A DNA stretch of 64,000 nucleotides from Kitasatospora sp. NBC_00374. Its GTDB lineage: Bacteria; Actinomycetota; Actinomycetes; Streptomycetales; Streptomycetaceae. Below are positions 33,575 to 42,766 of this stretch, in pieces. The stretch lies in contig NZ_CP107964.1 of assembly GCF_041434935.1 (NCBI RefSeq), positions 5,315,001 through 5,379,000 on the forward strand, given 5' to 3'. Every line of letters starts with the position of its first letter. Positions within the stretch are counted from its first letter, which is position 1. Both the position numbers and the translations under genes were made by a program. The notes under the pieces are model-generated. The model was not told the DNA's origin and did no database searches. It was given only the letters and a program-made list of their open reading frames with translations.

Positions 33575-35677
33575 GTGAGCGACACCACCGATCTGATGGG
33601 CGCGCGCCCGGACGCAGAGGCGTCGGACGCAGCCGCCGCCCCCGCGGCCCCGGCGCGGCGCCGTCGCAGCGCCGCCGCGGGCCTGGACGGCCTGGTCCTG
33701 GCCGAGCTTCAGAAGCTCGCCTCGACTCTCGGAATCAGCGGTACCGGACGCATGCGCAAGAGCCAGCTGATCGAGGCCATCAAGGACAAGAGCGGCGGTG
33801 ACCCGCTGCTCGCCGGCGCCGCCGCCGCGCCCGCGCCGGCTGCCAAGCGTGCCGCCAAGGCCGCTCCGGTCGCCGACGAGGCCCCGGCCGAGGCCCCCGC
33901 GGCCGAGGAGAAGCCGGCTCGCCGCACCCGCGCCGCCGCCGCGGCTCCGGCCGTCGAGGCCCAGCCGCAGATCGAGATCCCGGTCCAGGCCGCCGCCGAG
34001 ACCACCACCGCGCCGGCGCGCACCGAGCGGACCCGTCGCCGGGCCACCTCGGCAGCCGGCGCCCCGACCGCCGAGGCCGCCGCCGAGCAGGCCGGTGCCG
34101 TGGTCGCGGAGGCGAAGGCCGACACCAAGGCCGAGCCGCGCGGCTTCGACGGCGAGGCCCGTACCGAGCGCCGGGACCGCCGGGACCGCCGGGACCGCCG
34201 TGAGGGCGGCGCCGAGCGTCCGGAGGCCGCCGACGCGCAGGACGGCGACTCCCGCGAGTCCCGTCGCGACCGCCGCAACCGCCGCGAGCGCGACCGCACC
34301 GAGCGACCCGAGCGCACCGAGCGCCAGGGCGGCCAGCAGCAGGGCGGTGCCCAGGACGCCGGCCAGGCCGCGCGTCAGGGCGGCCAGCAGCCGGCCGGCC
34401 AGCAGCAGCAGGGCGGCGGGTACGACGACGACGAGTTCGGCGACGGCCGGCGTGGCCGTCGGGGCCGTTACCGCGACCGTCGCGGCCGTCGCCGCGAGGG
34501 CTTCGAGGGCACCGGTGCCCCGGAGCCGGTGGTCGGCGACGACGACGTCCTGATCCCGGTCGCGGGCATCCTGGACATCCTCGACAACTACGCGTTCGTC
34601 CGGACCTCCGGCTACCTGCCGGGCTCGAACGACGTCTACGTCTCGCTCGCCCAGGTCCGCAAGCACGGCCTGCGCAAGGGTGACGCGATCACCGGTGCGG
34701 TGCGCCAGCCCCGCGACGGCGAGCGCCGCGAGAAGTTCAACGCCCTGGTGCGGCTGGACTCCGTCAACGGCATGGACCCGGACAGCGGCCGCGGCCGTCC
34801 CGAGTTCGGCAAGCTCACCCCGCTGTACCCGCAGGAGCGCCTGCGCCTGGAGACCGACCCGGGCGTGCTGACCACCCGCATCATCGACCTGGTGTCGCCG
34901 ATCGGTAAGGGCCAGCGCGGTCTGATCGTCGCCCCGCCGAAGACCGGCAAGACGATGATCATGCAGGCGATCGCCAACGCGATCACCCACAACAACCCCG
35001 AGTGCCACCTGATGGTCGTCCTGGTCGACGAGCGTCCGGAAGAGGTCACCGACATGCAGCGGTCGGTGAAGGGCGAGGTCATCTCCTCGACCTTCGACCG
35101 CCCGGCCGAGGACCACACCGTGGTCGCGGAGCTGGCCATCGAGCGCGCCAAGCGCCTGGTGGAGCTGGGCCACGACGTGGTGATCCTGCTCGACTCGATC
35201 ACCCGTCTGGGCCGTGCCTACAACCTGGCGGCGCCGGCCTCCGGCCGCATCCTGTCCGGTGGTGTCGACTCGACCGCGCTCTACCCGCCGAAGAAGTTCT
35301 TCGGCGCCGCGCGCAACATCGAGAACGGCGGCTCGCTGACCATCCTCGCCACCGCCCTGGTGGAGACCGGCTCCCGGGCCGACGAGGTCGTCTTCGAGGA
35401 GTTTAAGGGCACCGGCAACATGGAGCTCAAGCTCGACCGCAAGCTCTCCGACAAGCGGATCTTCCCCGCGGTGGACGTCGACGCGTCCAGCACCCGCAAG
35501 GAGGAGATCCTGCTCGCCAACGACGAGCTCGCGATCACCTGGAAGCTCCGTCGGGTGCTGCACGCGCTTGACTCGCAGCAGGCCATCGAGCTGCTGCTGG
35601 ACAAGATGAAGCAGACCAAGAGCAACGCCGAGTTCCTGATGCAGATCGCCAAGACCACTCCCGGTTCCGGCGACTGA
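33575..35677 (+). CDS. rho: transcription termination factor Rho
   Basis: A 700-residue hexameric RNA helicase. Order: Rho N-terminal domain (VLAELQKLASTLGISGTG), a roughly 240-residue disordered insert typical of actinobacteria, the RNA-binding cold-shock-like domain (ILDILDNYAFVRTSGYLPG), and the motor with Walker A APPKTGKT (453-460) and Walker B VVILLDSITRLGRAYN. The insert has an Arg-rich block with tandem RRDRRDRR and a Gln/Gly-rich block. GTG 33575 has GGGAAGGA upstream. Terminator follows. Confidence 0.97.
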   Translation: MSDTTDLMGARPDAEASDAAAAPAAPARRRRSAAAGLDGLVLAELQKLASTLGISGTGRMRKSQLIEAIKDKSGGDPLLAGAAAAPAPAAKRAAKAAPVADEAPAEAPAAEEKPARRTRAAAAAPAVEAQPQIEIPVQAAAETTTAPARTERTRRRATSAAGAPTAEAAAEQAGAVVAEAKADTKAEPRGFDGEARTERRDRRDRRDRREGGAERPEAADAQDGDSRESRRDRRNRRERDRTERPERTERQGGQQQGGAQDAGQAARQGGQQPAGQQQQGGGYDDDEFGDGRRGRRGRYRDRRGRRREGFEGTGAPEPVVGDDDVLIPVAGILDILDNYAFVRTSGYLPGSNDVYVSLAQVRKHGLRKGDAITGAVRQPRDGERREKFNALVRLDSVNGMDPDSGRGRPEFGKLTPLYPQERLRLETDPGVLTTRIIDLVSPIGKGQRGLIVAPPKTGKTMIMQAIANAITHNNPECHLMVVLVDERPEEVTDMQRSVKGEVISSTFDRPAEDHTVVAELAIERAKRLVELGHDVVILLDSITRLGRAYNLAAPASGRILSGGVDSTALYPPKKFFGAARNIENGGSLTILATALVETGSRADEVVFEEFKGTGNMELKLDRKLSDKRIFPAVDVDASSTRKEEILLANDELAITWKLRRVLHALDSQQAIELLLDKMKQTKSNAEFLMQIAKTTPGSGD

Positions 35678-35693
35678 CGACGTATCGGCCGAC

Positions 35694-35728
35694 GAGAGCC
35701 CCGGACCGCACTGCGGTCCGGGGCTCTC
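35694..35728 (+). terminator. terminator of rho
   Basis: A perfect 16-bp stem (35694-35709 with 35713-35728) and a 3-base loop. Confidence 0.9.
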
Positions 35729-35855
35729 GCGCTGTCTGAGAACTGGCTGAGAAGGGGAGAATTGGGCATCTGATTCGCTTATCCTCGGAATAACGGTCAT
35801 TTCGACCGGCTCCGGCGCGCGCGACCGAGGTCGCTCCGGGCGACGAGGAGGCGAG

Positions 35856-37145
35856 ATGGCCGCACCGAAGGACGAGGCGGGACGGCGACGCCCCCGGCGC
35901 CCCACGGGCGGGGCGGAGGACCGGCCCGGAGGATCCGGCCCACCGGGCGGGCCCGACGAGGCGGACGGGCCAGGCAGGGGAGAGCGGACCGCGGCGCCGC
36001 GGGCCGGGGTCGAGGCGGGGCCCACGCCGGGCACCGGCCGCCGCCGCAGGCTCACCCGCAATCTCGCCATCGGGGCGACCGCCCTGGTGCTGCTGGCCGC
36101 CGGCGCGGCCGGCTACGCCTACCTCAAGCTCAACGGGAACATCAGGAGCGTCGACATCGACGGCACGCTGGGCGAGGCCCGCCCGCCGGCCGCCACCGAC
36201 GGCTCGTTCAACCTGCTGGTACTCGGCTCCGACTCGCGGGGCGGGGCGAACGGGGCGCTGGCCGGCGGCGCCACCGACGGTACGGCCCGCTCGGACACCG
36301 CGATGGTGGTCCACGTCAACCAGGACCACTCCCGCGCGAGCGTCGTGAGCATCCCCCGCGACACCCTGGTCGCCAGGCCGGTCTGCACCGCGCCGGACGG
36401 CAGGAACGTCCCGGCAGCCCGCAGCGCGATGTACAACTCGGCGTACGAGGTCGGCGGGCCGGCCTGTGCGGTCAAGACCACCGAGCAGCTGACCGGCCTG
36501 CGGATGGACCACTTCGTGGAGATCGACTTCGCCGGTTTCGCGGACCTGATCGACACCATCGGCGGGGTCACCGTGACCACCGCGGCCCCCATCAGCGACC
36601 AGGACAGCGGCCTGAAGCTCCCGGCCGGCACCCATCACCTGGACGGCGACCAGGCCCTCGCCTTCGTCCGGACCCGGCACGGCGTGGGCGACGGCAGTGA
36701 CCTCGGCCGGATAGAGCTGCAGAAACAGATGGTGAAGTCGATCATGGCGCAGGTCGGGGGTGCCGGGCTGACATCCAACCCGGCCAAGCTGTGGGCGACC
36801 GCGGACAAGCTCACCAGGAGCGTCACCACCGACTCCGACCTGGCCTCGGTCAACTCCCTGGTCGGCCTGGTGGACACCCTGAGGCCGATCGGCCCGGACC
36901 AGATGACGATGGTCACCCTGCCCGTCGCCACCGCCCTCAGCGACGCCAACCGGGTCGTGCCCAGGCACCCGGAGTCGGACCTGCTCTGGGCCGCCCTGCG
37001 GGCCGATCAGCCGGTGCCTGCGGCCGTCACCAGCAGCCCGAGCGCATCCCCGACCCGTACCCCGGCAGCCAAGGGCTCCACGGCCGCCAGTACGGCGCCG
37101 CGCAGCCCCACGGCCGCGGTGACCGGCGGCCGGGCCGCAGGATAG
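35856..37145 (+). CDS. LytR-CpsA-Psr (LCP) family ligase
   Basis: A 429-residue cell-envelope protein. A Pro/Gly/Arg-rich cytoplasmic tail, a transmembrane helix at about 70-92 (AIGATALVLLAAGAAGYAYL), then the extracellular LCP domain with LLVLGSDSRGG, SDTAMVVHV, SIPRDTLV, DFAGFADLIDTIGGV and AFVRTRHGVGDGSDLGR. LCP proteins transfer undecaprenyl-linked glycopolymers onto peptidoglycan; the Arg and Asp residues in these motifs bind the pyrophosphate. The C-terminus is a Ser/Thr/Pro tail. GAGGAGG supports ATG 35856. Confidence 0.92.
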   Translation: MAAPKDEAGRRRPRRPTGGAEDRPGGSGPPGGPDEADGPGRGERTAAPRAGVEAGPTPGTGRRRRLTRNLAIGATALVLLAAGAAGYAYLKLNGNIRSVDIDGTLGEARPPAATDGSFNLLVLGSDSRGGANGALAGGATDGTARSDTAMVVHVNQDHSRASVVSIPRDTLVARPVCTAPDGRNVPAARSAMYNSAYEVGGPACAVKTTEQLTGLRMDHFVEIDFAGFADLIDTIGGVTVTTAAPISDQDSGLKLPAGTHHLDGDQALAFVRTRHGVGDGSDLGRIELQKQMVKSIMAQVGGAGLTSNPAKLWATADKLTRSVTTDSDLASVNSLVGLVDTLRPIGPDQMTMVTLPVATALSDANRVVPRHPESDLLWAALRADQPVPAAVTSSPSASPTRTPAAKGSTAASTAPRSPTAAVTGGRAAG

Positions 37146-37149
37146 CCCC

Positions 37150-37175
37150 GGAATAACCGCGAAATGTACCCGGTT
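37150..37175 (+). promoter_or_regulatory. sigma-R-type promoter for rpmE
   Basis: GGAAT (37150-37154), exactly 18 bases, then GTT (37173-37175). This matches the SigR consensus, and rpmE is a known SigR target in Streptomyces coelicolor. It begins 4 bases after the LCP stop codon; the predicted start is near 37181. Confidence 0.7.
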
Positions 37176-37276
37176 TGGGAAGATGCGGTCAGTGCTGGCA
37201 CACTGGTCCGTCGGTCCCGGTTCACGTGCAGCTCCCGCTGCCGACCCGGTGCCCTCCCGAAACCTAGGAGAATCCC

Positions 37277-37501
37277 TTGAAGCCCAACGTTCACCCCGAG
37301 TACGTGCTCACCAAGGTGACCTGCACCTGCGGCGCCGAGTTCACGACCCGCTCGACCGAGACCAGCGGCGAGATCCGCGCCGAGGTCTGCTCGCAGTGCC
37401 ACCCGTTCTACACGGGCAAGCAGAAGATCCTCGACACCGGTGGCCGCGTGGCCCGCTTCGAGGCCCGCTTCGGCAAGAAGCACAGCACCACCCAGGCCTA
37501 G
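37277..37501 (+). CDS. rpmE: 50S ribosomal protein L31, zinc-binding type
   Basis: A 74-residue ribosomal protein. The zinc cysteines are in VTCTCGAEF and EVCSQCHPFYTGKQK, identifying the C-plus (zinc) form. TTG 37277 has AGGAG at ideal spacing. The SigR-type promoter upstream links it to thiol stress, which fits a cysteine-zinc protein. Confidence 0.97.
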   Translation: MKPNVHPEYVLTKVTCTCGAEFTTRSTETSGEIRAEVCSQCHPFYTGKQKILDTGGRVARFEARFGKKHSTTQA

Positions 37502-37626
37502 CGCTTCCTCGGCGCCGGTTTCCAGCGTCCCCGTCGTACGGTGGGGAGGCTGGGGCCGGCGCCGTTCGCGTCTCCTCGCCCTTTGCCCCTCGCACCACCA
37601 GCTCTCACGGGAAGTAGGCCCACCCC

Positions 37627-38703
<1,077 letters not shown>

Positions 38704-38741
38704 GCACCGAGCCCGAGCCCACAAATCAGGGGTGTGTACGG

Positions 38742-39608
38742 ATGAACCTGCTGCTCGCCGAGGTGGCCCAGGCCACCCAGCGGTTGGCTGCGGCCGGCGT
38801 GCCGTCGCCGCGCTTCGACGCGGAGGAGCTGGCTGCCTACATCCACAACGTCAAGCGCAGCCAGCTGCACACCGTGCCGGACGGCGACTTCGACGCGCGC
38901 TACTGGGAGGCGGTGTCCCGCCGCGAGGCGCGTGAACCGCTCCAGCACATCACCGGGCGGGCGTTCTTCCGCTACCTGGAGCTGGAGGTCGGCCCCGGCG
39001 TCTTCGTACCCCGGCCGGAGACCGAGACCGTGGTCGAGTGGGCCATAGACGCCGTGCGCGACATGGACGTCGCCGAGCCGCTGGTGGTCGACCTGTGCAG
39101 CGGCTCCGGCGCGATCGCGCTGGCGCTGGCCCAGGAACTGCCCCGTTCCACCGTGCACGCCTTCGAGCTCGACGAGGGCGCCCTGGAGTACACCCGGCGC
39201 AACATCGCCGCCAGCTCGGACCGGGGCCGGATCACCCTGCACGCGGGGGACGCCACCCGGGCCTTCGAGGACGACCGCTCCTGGGACGGCCGCTTCGACC
39301 TGGTGATCAGCAACCCGCCGTACATCCCGCTCACCGAGTGGGAGTACGTCGCACCCGAGGCCCGCGACCACGACCCGCAGATGTCGCTGTTCTCCGGCGA
39401 GGACGGCCTGGACACCATCCGCGGCATCGAACGCGTCGCGGCCCGGCTGCTGCGGCCGGGCGGCGCGGTGGTCATCGAGCACGCCGACACCCAGGGCGGC
39501 CAGGTGCCGTGGATCTTCAAGGAAGAGAGCGGCTGGACGGACGCCGCCGACCACCGCGACCTGAACCACCGGCCGCGCTTCACAACAGCCCGAAGGGCGT
39601 CGTTGTGA
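38742..39608 (+). CDS. prmC: release factor glutamine methyltransferase
   Basis: A 288-residue SAM-dependent methyltransferase modifying the GGQ glutamine of release factors. The N-terminal helical domain is followed by FVPRPETETVVEWA, the SAM motif VVDLCSGSGAIALAL and catalytic ISNPPYIPLTEWEY. It is paired with prfA. Its last six codons and stop lie inside the first unit of a 42-bp tandem repeat. Confidence 0.95.
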   Translation: MNLLLAEVAQATQRLAAAGVPSPRFDAEELAAYIHNVKRSQLHTVPDGDFDARYWEAVSRREAREPLQHITGRAFFRYLELEVGPGVFVPRPETETVVEWAIDAVRDMDVAEPLVVDLCSGSGAIALALAQELPRSTVHAFELDEGALEYTRRNIAASSDRGRITLHAGDATRAFEDDRSWDGRFDLVISNPPYIPLTEWEYVAPEARDHDPQMSLFSGEDGLDTIRGIERVAARLLRPGGAVVIEHADTQGGQVPWIFKEESGWTDAADHRDLNHRPRFTTARRASL

Positions 39609-39745
39609 AGCATCGGGCACAGCACGACAGCCCGGAGGGCGTCGTTGTGAAGCATCGGGCACAGCACGACAGCCCGAAGGGCGTCGTCGTGGGGCCCGGG
39701 CCTCACGGCCGCGCCCGGATGGGCGTCGTCGTGAGCCGCCGGGCA
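39586..39745. repeat. 42-bp tandem repeat at the prmC 3' end
   Basis: Units begin at 39586, 39628 and 39670, with a degenerate fourth from about 39712. Each starts CAGCCCGAAGGGCGTCGTTG and carries the last codons and stop of prmC. Each unit folds as GCCC-GAA-GGGC, with flanking ACGAC/GTCGT pairing in units 2 and 3. The array fills most of the 178-bp gap to the next gene. Confidence 0.9.
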
Positions 39746-39786
39746 GCACCGATCAGCTTGAGCCATCTCGGAAGGGGACCGCACCG

Positions 39787-40434
39787 ATGAGCCGCCGTTA
39801 TGACTGCGCCGATGCCGGGGACCGGGCGACCGGTCTGCGCGAGGCCGCCTCGGCGATCCGCCGCGGCGAGCTCGTGGTGCTGCCGACCGACACCCTGTAC
39901 GGGGTCGGGGCCGACGCGTTCTCCCCGGACGCGGTGGGCGCGCTGCTCGCCGCCAAGGGGCGCGGGCGGAACATGCCGTCGCCGGTGCTGGTCGGCTCGC
40001 CGACCACGCTGCACGGGCTGGTCACCGACTTCTCCGAGCAGGCCTGGGAGCTGGTCGACGCGTTCTGGCCGGGCGGGCTCACCCTGGTCGCCAAGCACCA
40101 GCCCTCGCTGCGCTGGGACCTGGGAGAGACCCGGGGCACCGTCGCCGTCCGGATGCCGCTGCACCCGGTCGCCATCGAGCTGCTGAACGCCACCGGTCCG
40201 CTGGCGGTGTCCAGCGCCAACCGGACGGGCGGCCCCTCGCCGTCCACCTGTGACGAGGCCGAGGGTCAGCTGGGTGACTCGATCGCGGTCTATCTCGACG
40301 GCGGCCAGGCCGACCACGCCATGGCCTCCACCATCGTCGACGTCACCGGGAAGGTGCCGGTGGTGCTGCGGGCGGGCGCGATCAGCGTCGAGCAGCTGAG
40401 GGAGGTCGTCCCGGACCTGGAGGCCGGCAGTTGA
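39787..40434 (+). CDS. L-threonylcarbamoyladenylate synthase (TsaC/Sua5/YrdC)
   Basis: A 215-residue YrdC-fold enzyme making threonylcarbamoyl-AMP from threonine, bicarbonate and ATP for t6A37 tRNA modification. Motifs: VVLPTDTLYGVGADA, KGRGRNMPSPVLVG, FWPGGLTLVAK, GTVAVRMPLHP and LAVSSANRTGGPS. Length fits the TsaC-like form with a short C-terminal extension; a full Sua5 domain is absent. GGAAGGGG precedes ATG 39787. The next gene overlaps by 4 bases. Confidence 0.93.
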   Translation: MSRRYDCADAGDRATGLREAASAIRRGELVVLPTDTLYGVGADAFSPDAVGALLAAKGRGRNMPSPVLVGSPTTLHGLVTDFSEQAWELVDAFWPGGLTLVAKHQPSLRWDLGETRGTVAVRMPLHPVAIELLNATGPLAVSSANRTGGPSPSTCDEAEGQLGDSIAVYLDGGQADHAMASTIVDVTGKVPVVLRAGAISVEQLREVVPDLEAGS

Positions 40435-41111
40435 CAGCCGCCGCCTCTGTGCACGGTGCGGACCCGGGCATACCCTCCTCACTGGCCGTGGTGCCCCGCC
40501 CGCTCGACACGTTCCGGATCCTCTTCGTCTGCACCGGCAACATCTGCCGCTCGCCGATCGCCGAGCGGCTGACCCGGCTCGAGCTGGACACCCGGCTCGG
40601 TCCGGCGGCCGCCGGGCGGATCGTGGTGGAGAGCGCCGGTACCTGGGGCCACGAGGGTGCGCCGATGGAGGCGCACGCGGCCACCGTGCTCGGTGAGTAC
40701 GGCGCGGACAGCGCCGGCTTCGCCGGGCGCGAGCTGCTGGACGAGCACGTCATCGACGCCGATCTGGTGCTCACCGCGACTCTGGACCACCGGGCGCAGG
40801 TCATCTCGATGGGGCACTCGGCCGGGCTGCGGACCTTCACGCTCAAGGAGTTCACCCGGCTGGTCCGCCGGGTGGACCCCGGCACCCTGCCGCATGCGGG
40901 CGACGACTCGCGGCTGACCGACCGGGCCCGGGCGCTGGTCCGCTCGGCGGCCGCGCTGCGGGGCTGGCTGCTGGCGGCCTCGCCGGAGTTCGACGAGGTG
41001 AACGACCCGTACGGGGCGCCGATCGGGATGTTCCGCAACTGCGGCGAGGAGATATTCGACGCCCTGGACCCGGTGGTGACCGCGCTGACCGGCGTGCCCG
41101 GCGGGCAGTGA
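40431..41111 (+). CDS. low-molecular-weight protein-tyrosine phosphatase
   Basis: A 226-residue LMW-PTP. The phosphate loop is FVCTGNICRSPIAERL (C-x5-R) and the general-acid loop is DPYGAP. TTG 40431 overlaps the upstream stop, suggesting coupling; GTG 40491, just ahead of the domain, is an alternative start. Bacterial members act on tyrosine kinases of exopolysaccharide export or on arginine phosphate; substrate unknown here. Its conserved linkage with the downstream SHMT-like and WecA-like genes hints at an envelope role. Confidence 0.88.
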   Translation: MTAAASVHGADPGIPSSLAVVPRPLDTFRILFVCTGNICRSPIAERLTRLELDTRLGPAAAGRIVVESAGTWGHEGAPMEAHAATVLGEYGADSAGFAGRELLDEHVIDADLVLTATLDHRAQVISMGHSAGLRTFTLKEFTRLVRRVDPGTLPHAGDDSRLTDRARALVRSAAALRGWLLAASPEFDEVNDPYGAPIGMFRNCGEEIFDALDPVVTALTGVPGGQ

Positions 41112-41313
41112 GCCGGTCCGCCTGGGGCGTGGCCGTTCCGCGCGCCCCCGGGTGGGGAGAATGCCCGGAGGTGCTGTGATCGAAATGTGTCTGTCGGGTG
41201 CTCAGAAGGTGGCGACGCCCTGACGGGTGTACCCCGGCGCGCGCGGACGGGCCCGGACGGGGGCGCGGTCCTACGCTGGACTCAACCAGCCCTCCGCTGC
41301 CCGGGAGCTCGCC

Positions 41314-42594
41314 ATGACCGTCGCCGATGCCGTGCACGGCTTCACTGAGACAGGACATCACTGGGAGGCCGCGCAGGCGCTGCGGCAGGCGGATCCGCTG
41401 GTCGCCGACCTGCTCTCGGCGGAGAGCGAGCGCCGGGCCGACAGCCTGCAGCTGCTGGCCGGCGAGAACCTCACCAGCCCCGCGGTCCTGGCGGCCCTGG
41501 GCGGCCCGCTGATCGACAAGTACGCCGAGGGCTACCCGGGCCACCGCCACCACACCGGCTGCGCGCCGGCCGACACCGTCGAGCTGCTGGCGGTCGACCG
41601 GGCCCGCGCGCTGTTCACCGCCCCGCACGCCAACGTCCAGCCCAGGTCGGCCACTTCGGCGATGCTGGCGGCCTACGCGGCGCTGCTGCGGCCCGGTGAC
41701 GTGGTGCTGTCGATGTCGCTGCAGCACGGCGGCCACCTGAGTGCGGGCTCCCGGGCGAACTTCTCCGGCCGCTGGTTCGAGTTCGTCGGCTACGGCGTCC
41801 GCGAGCAGGACGGGCTGATCGACCTCGACCAGGTACGTGCGCTGGCCCGGACGCACCGGCCGAAGGCGATCATCGCGGGTGGCATCTCGCACCCGCGGCA
41901 CCTGGACTGGGCCGGCTTCCGGGAGATCGCCGACGAGGTGGGCGCCTATCTGGTCGCCTCGGCCGCGCAGACCATCGGCCTGGTCGCGGCGGGCGCCGCG
42001 CCCTCCCCGGTGCCGTACGCCGACGTGACCGTGGCCGCCACCCACAAGCTGCTGCGGGGGCCGCGCGGCGGCCTGCTGCTGTGCACCTCCGACCTGGCGG
42101 ACCGGATCGACCGGGCGGTGTTCCCGTTCACCCAGGGCGGGGCGGCGATGAACGAGGTGGCGGGCAAGGCGGTCGCCCTGTTGGAGGCGGGCACGCCGGA
42201 GTTCGCGACCTACATCGGGCGCGCGGTGGACGGCGCGCGCTCGCTGGCCCAGTCCCTGGCGGAGTCCGGTGCGCGTCCGCTGACCGGTGGAACCGACACC
42301 CACCTGGTCACCGCCGACATCAGCGCCTTCGGGCTGTCCGGCGCGGAGGCGGAGCGGCGCTGCGCCGCGGTCGGCCTGATGCTCGGCAAGTGCGCCCTCC
42401 CGTTCGACCCCGCGCCGCCCTCCGAGGCCTCGGGTGTCCGGCTGGGGACCGGGGCCTCGGCCGCGCAGGGGATGGGCCAGGCCGAGCTGGCCGAGGTCGG
42501 CGCGCTGATCGGGCAGGTGCTGGAGCACGGTGCGGACGCCCGGATCCGCGGCCGCGTCCAGGAGCTCGCGCGGTCCTTCGCCGGCCGCCGGTAG
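41314..42594 (+). CDS. divergent serine hydroxymethyltransferase-like protein
   Basis: A 426-residue protein of the GlyA fold. Preserved: IDKYAEGYPG, NVQPRS, HGGHLSAG, the PLP lysine K245 in ATHKLLRGPRGG, and GVRLGT. Changed: the PLP-nitrogen Asp and neighbouring His of the VDMAHIAGL motif are S216 and Q219 here (VASAAQTIGL); the YYGG active-site tyrosine is replaced (RHHTGC); and the phosphate-binding SGSQAN segment reads SATSAM. The gene is full length and in frame, so it is a diverged paralogue rather than a broken gene. Canonical SHMT activity is doubtful. ATG 41314 is chosen over the 41227 extension. Confidence 0.85.
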   Translation: MTVADAVHGFTETGHHWEAAQALRQADPLVADLLSAESERRADSLQLLAGENLTSPAVLAALGGPLIDKYAEGYPGHRHHTGCAPADTVELLAVDRARALFTAPHANVQPRSATSAMLAAYAALLRPGDVVLSMSLQHGGHLSAGSRANFSGRWFEFVGYGVREQDGLIDLDQVRALARTHRPKAIIAGGISHPRHLDWAGFREIADEVGAYLVASAAQTIGLVAAGAAPSPVPYADVTVAATHKLLRGPRGGLLLCTSDLADRIDRAVFPFTQGGAAMNEVAGKAVALLEAGTPEFATYIGRAVDGARSLAQSLAESGARPLTGGTDTHLVTADISAFGLSGAEAERRCAAVGLMLGKCALPFDPAPPSEASGVRLGTGASAAQGMGQAELAEVGALIGQVLEHGADARIRGRVQELARSFAGRR

Positions 42595-42721
42595 CGTCCC
42601 GGGGGAGCCGGGCGCCCGCCAACGAGAACCGCGATGCACACCCGGCGCGTCCGACTCAATAAGGTGTGCACCGTGGCGACGCACCCCGAACCCCGAACCA
42701 GCACGCCCCGGCAGGGCGGCG

Positions 42722-42738
42722 GAGTACGCTCCGTACTC
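42722..42738. promoter_or_regulatory. inverted repeat before the WecA-like gene
   Basis: GAGTACG-CTC-CGTACTC is a perfect 7-bp inverted repeat with a 3-base spacer, 28 bases before the gene. It could be an operator or a small RNA hairpin. Confidence 0.45.
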
Positions 42739-42766
42739 AACCGGACCGTGAACCAGGAGGCCAGTG

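Noticed and set aside
33079..33801. ORFs of 81 and 123 codons in the rho leader
   Set aside because: Codon use is unlike neighbouring genes, no ribosome sites are seen, and the second overlaps rho out of frame.
39586..39745. CRISPR array
   Set aside because: Units are contiguous and include the whole 42-bp period; there are no unique spacers and no cas genes.
38972..39784. A minus-strand frame with a repeated 14-residue unit (HNDALRAVVLCPML)
   Set aside because: The repeats are just the 42-bp DNA array read in frame; the rest is antisense to prmC and no start signal is seen.
41314..42594. Pseudogene of glyA
   Set aside because: The frame is intact and full length with selected-looking codon use; the missing residues are substitutions, so divergence fits better than decay.
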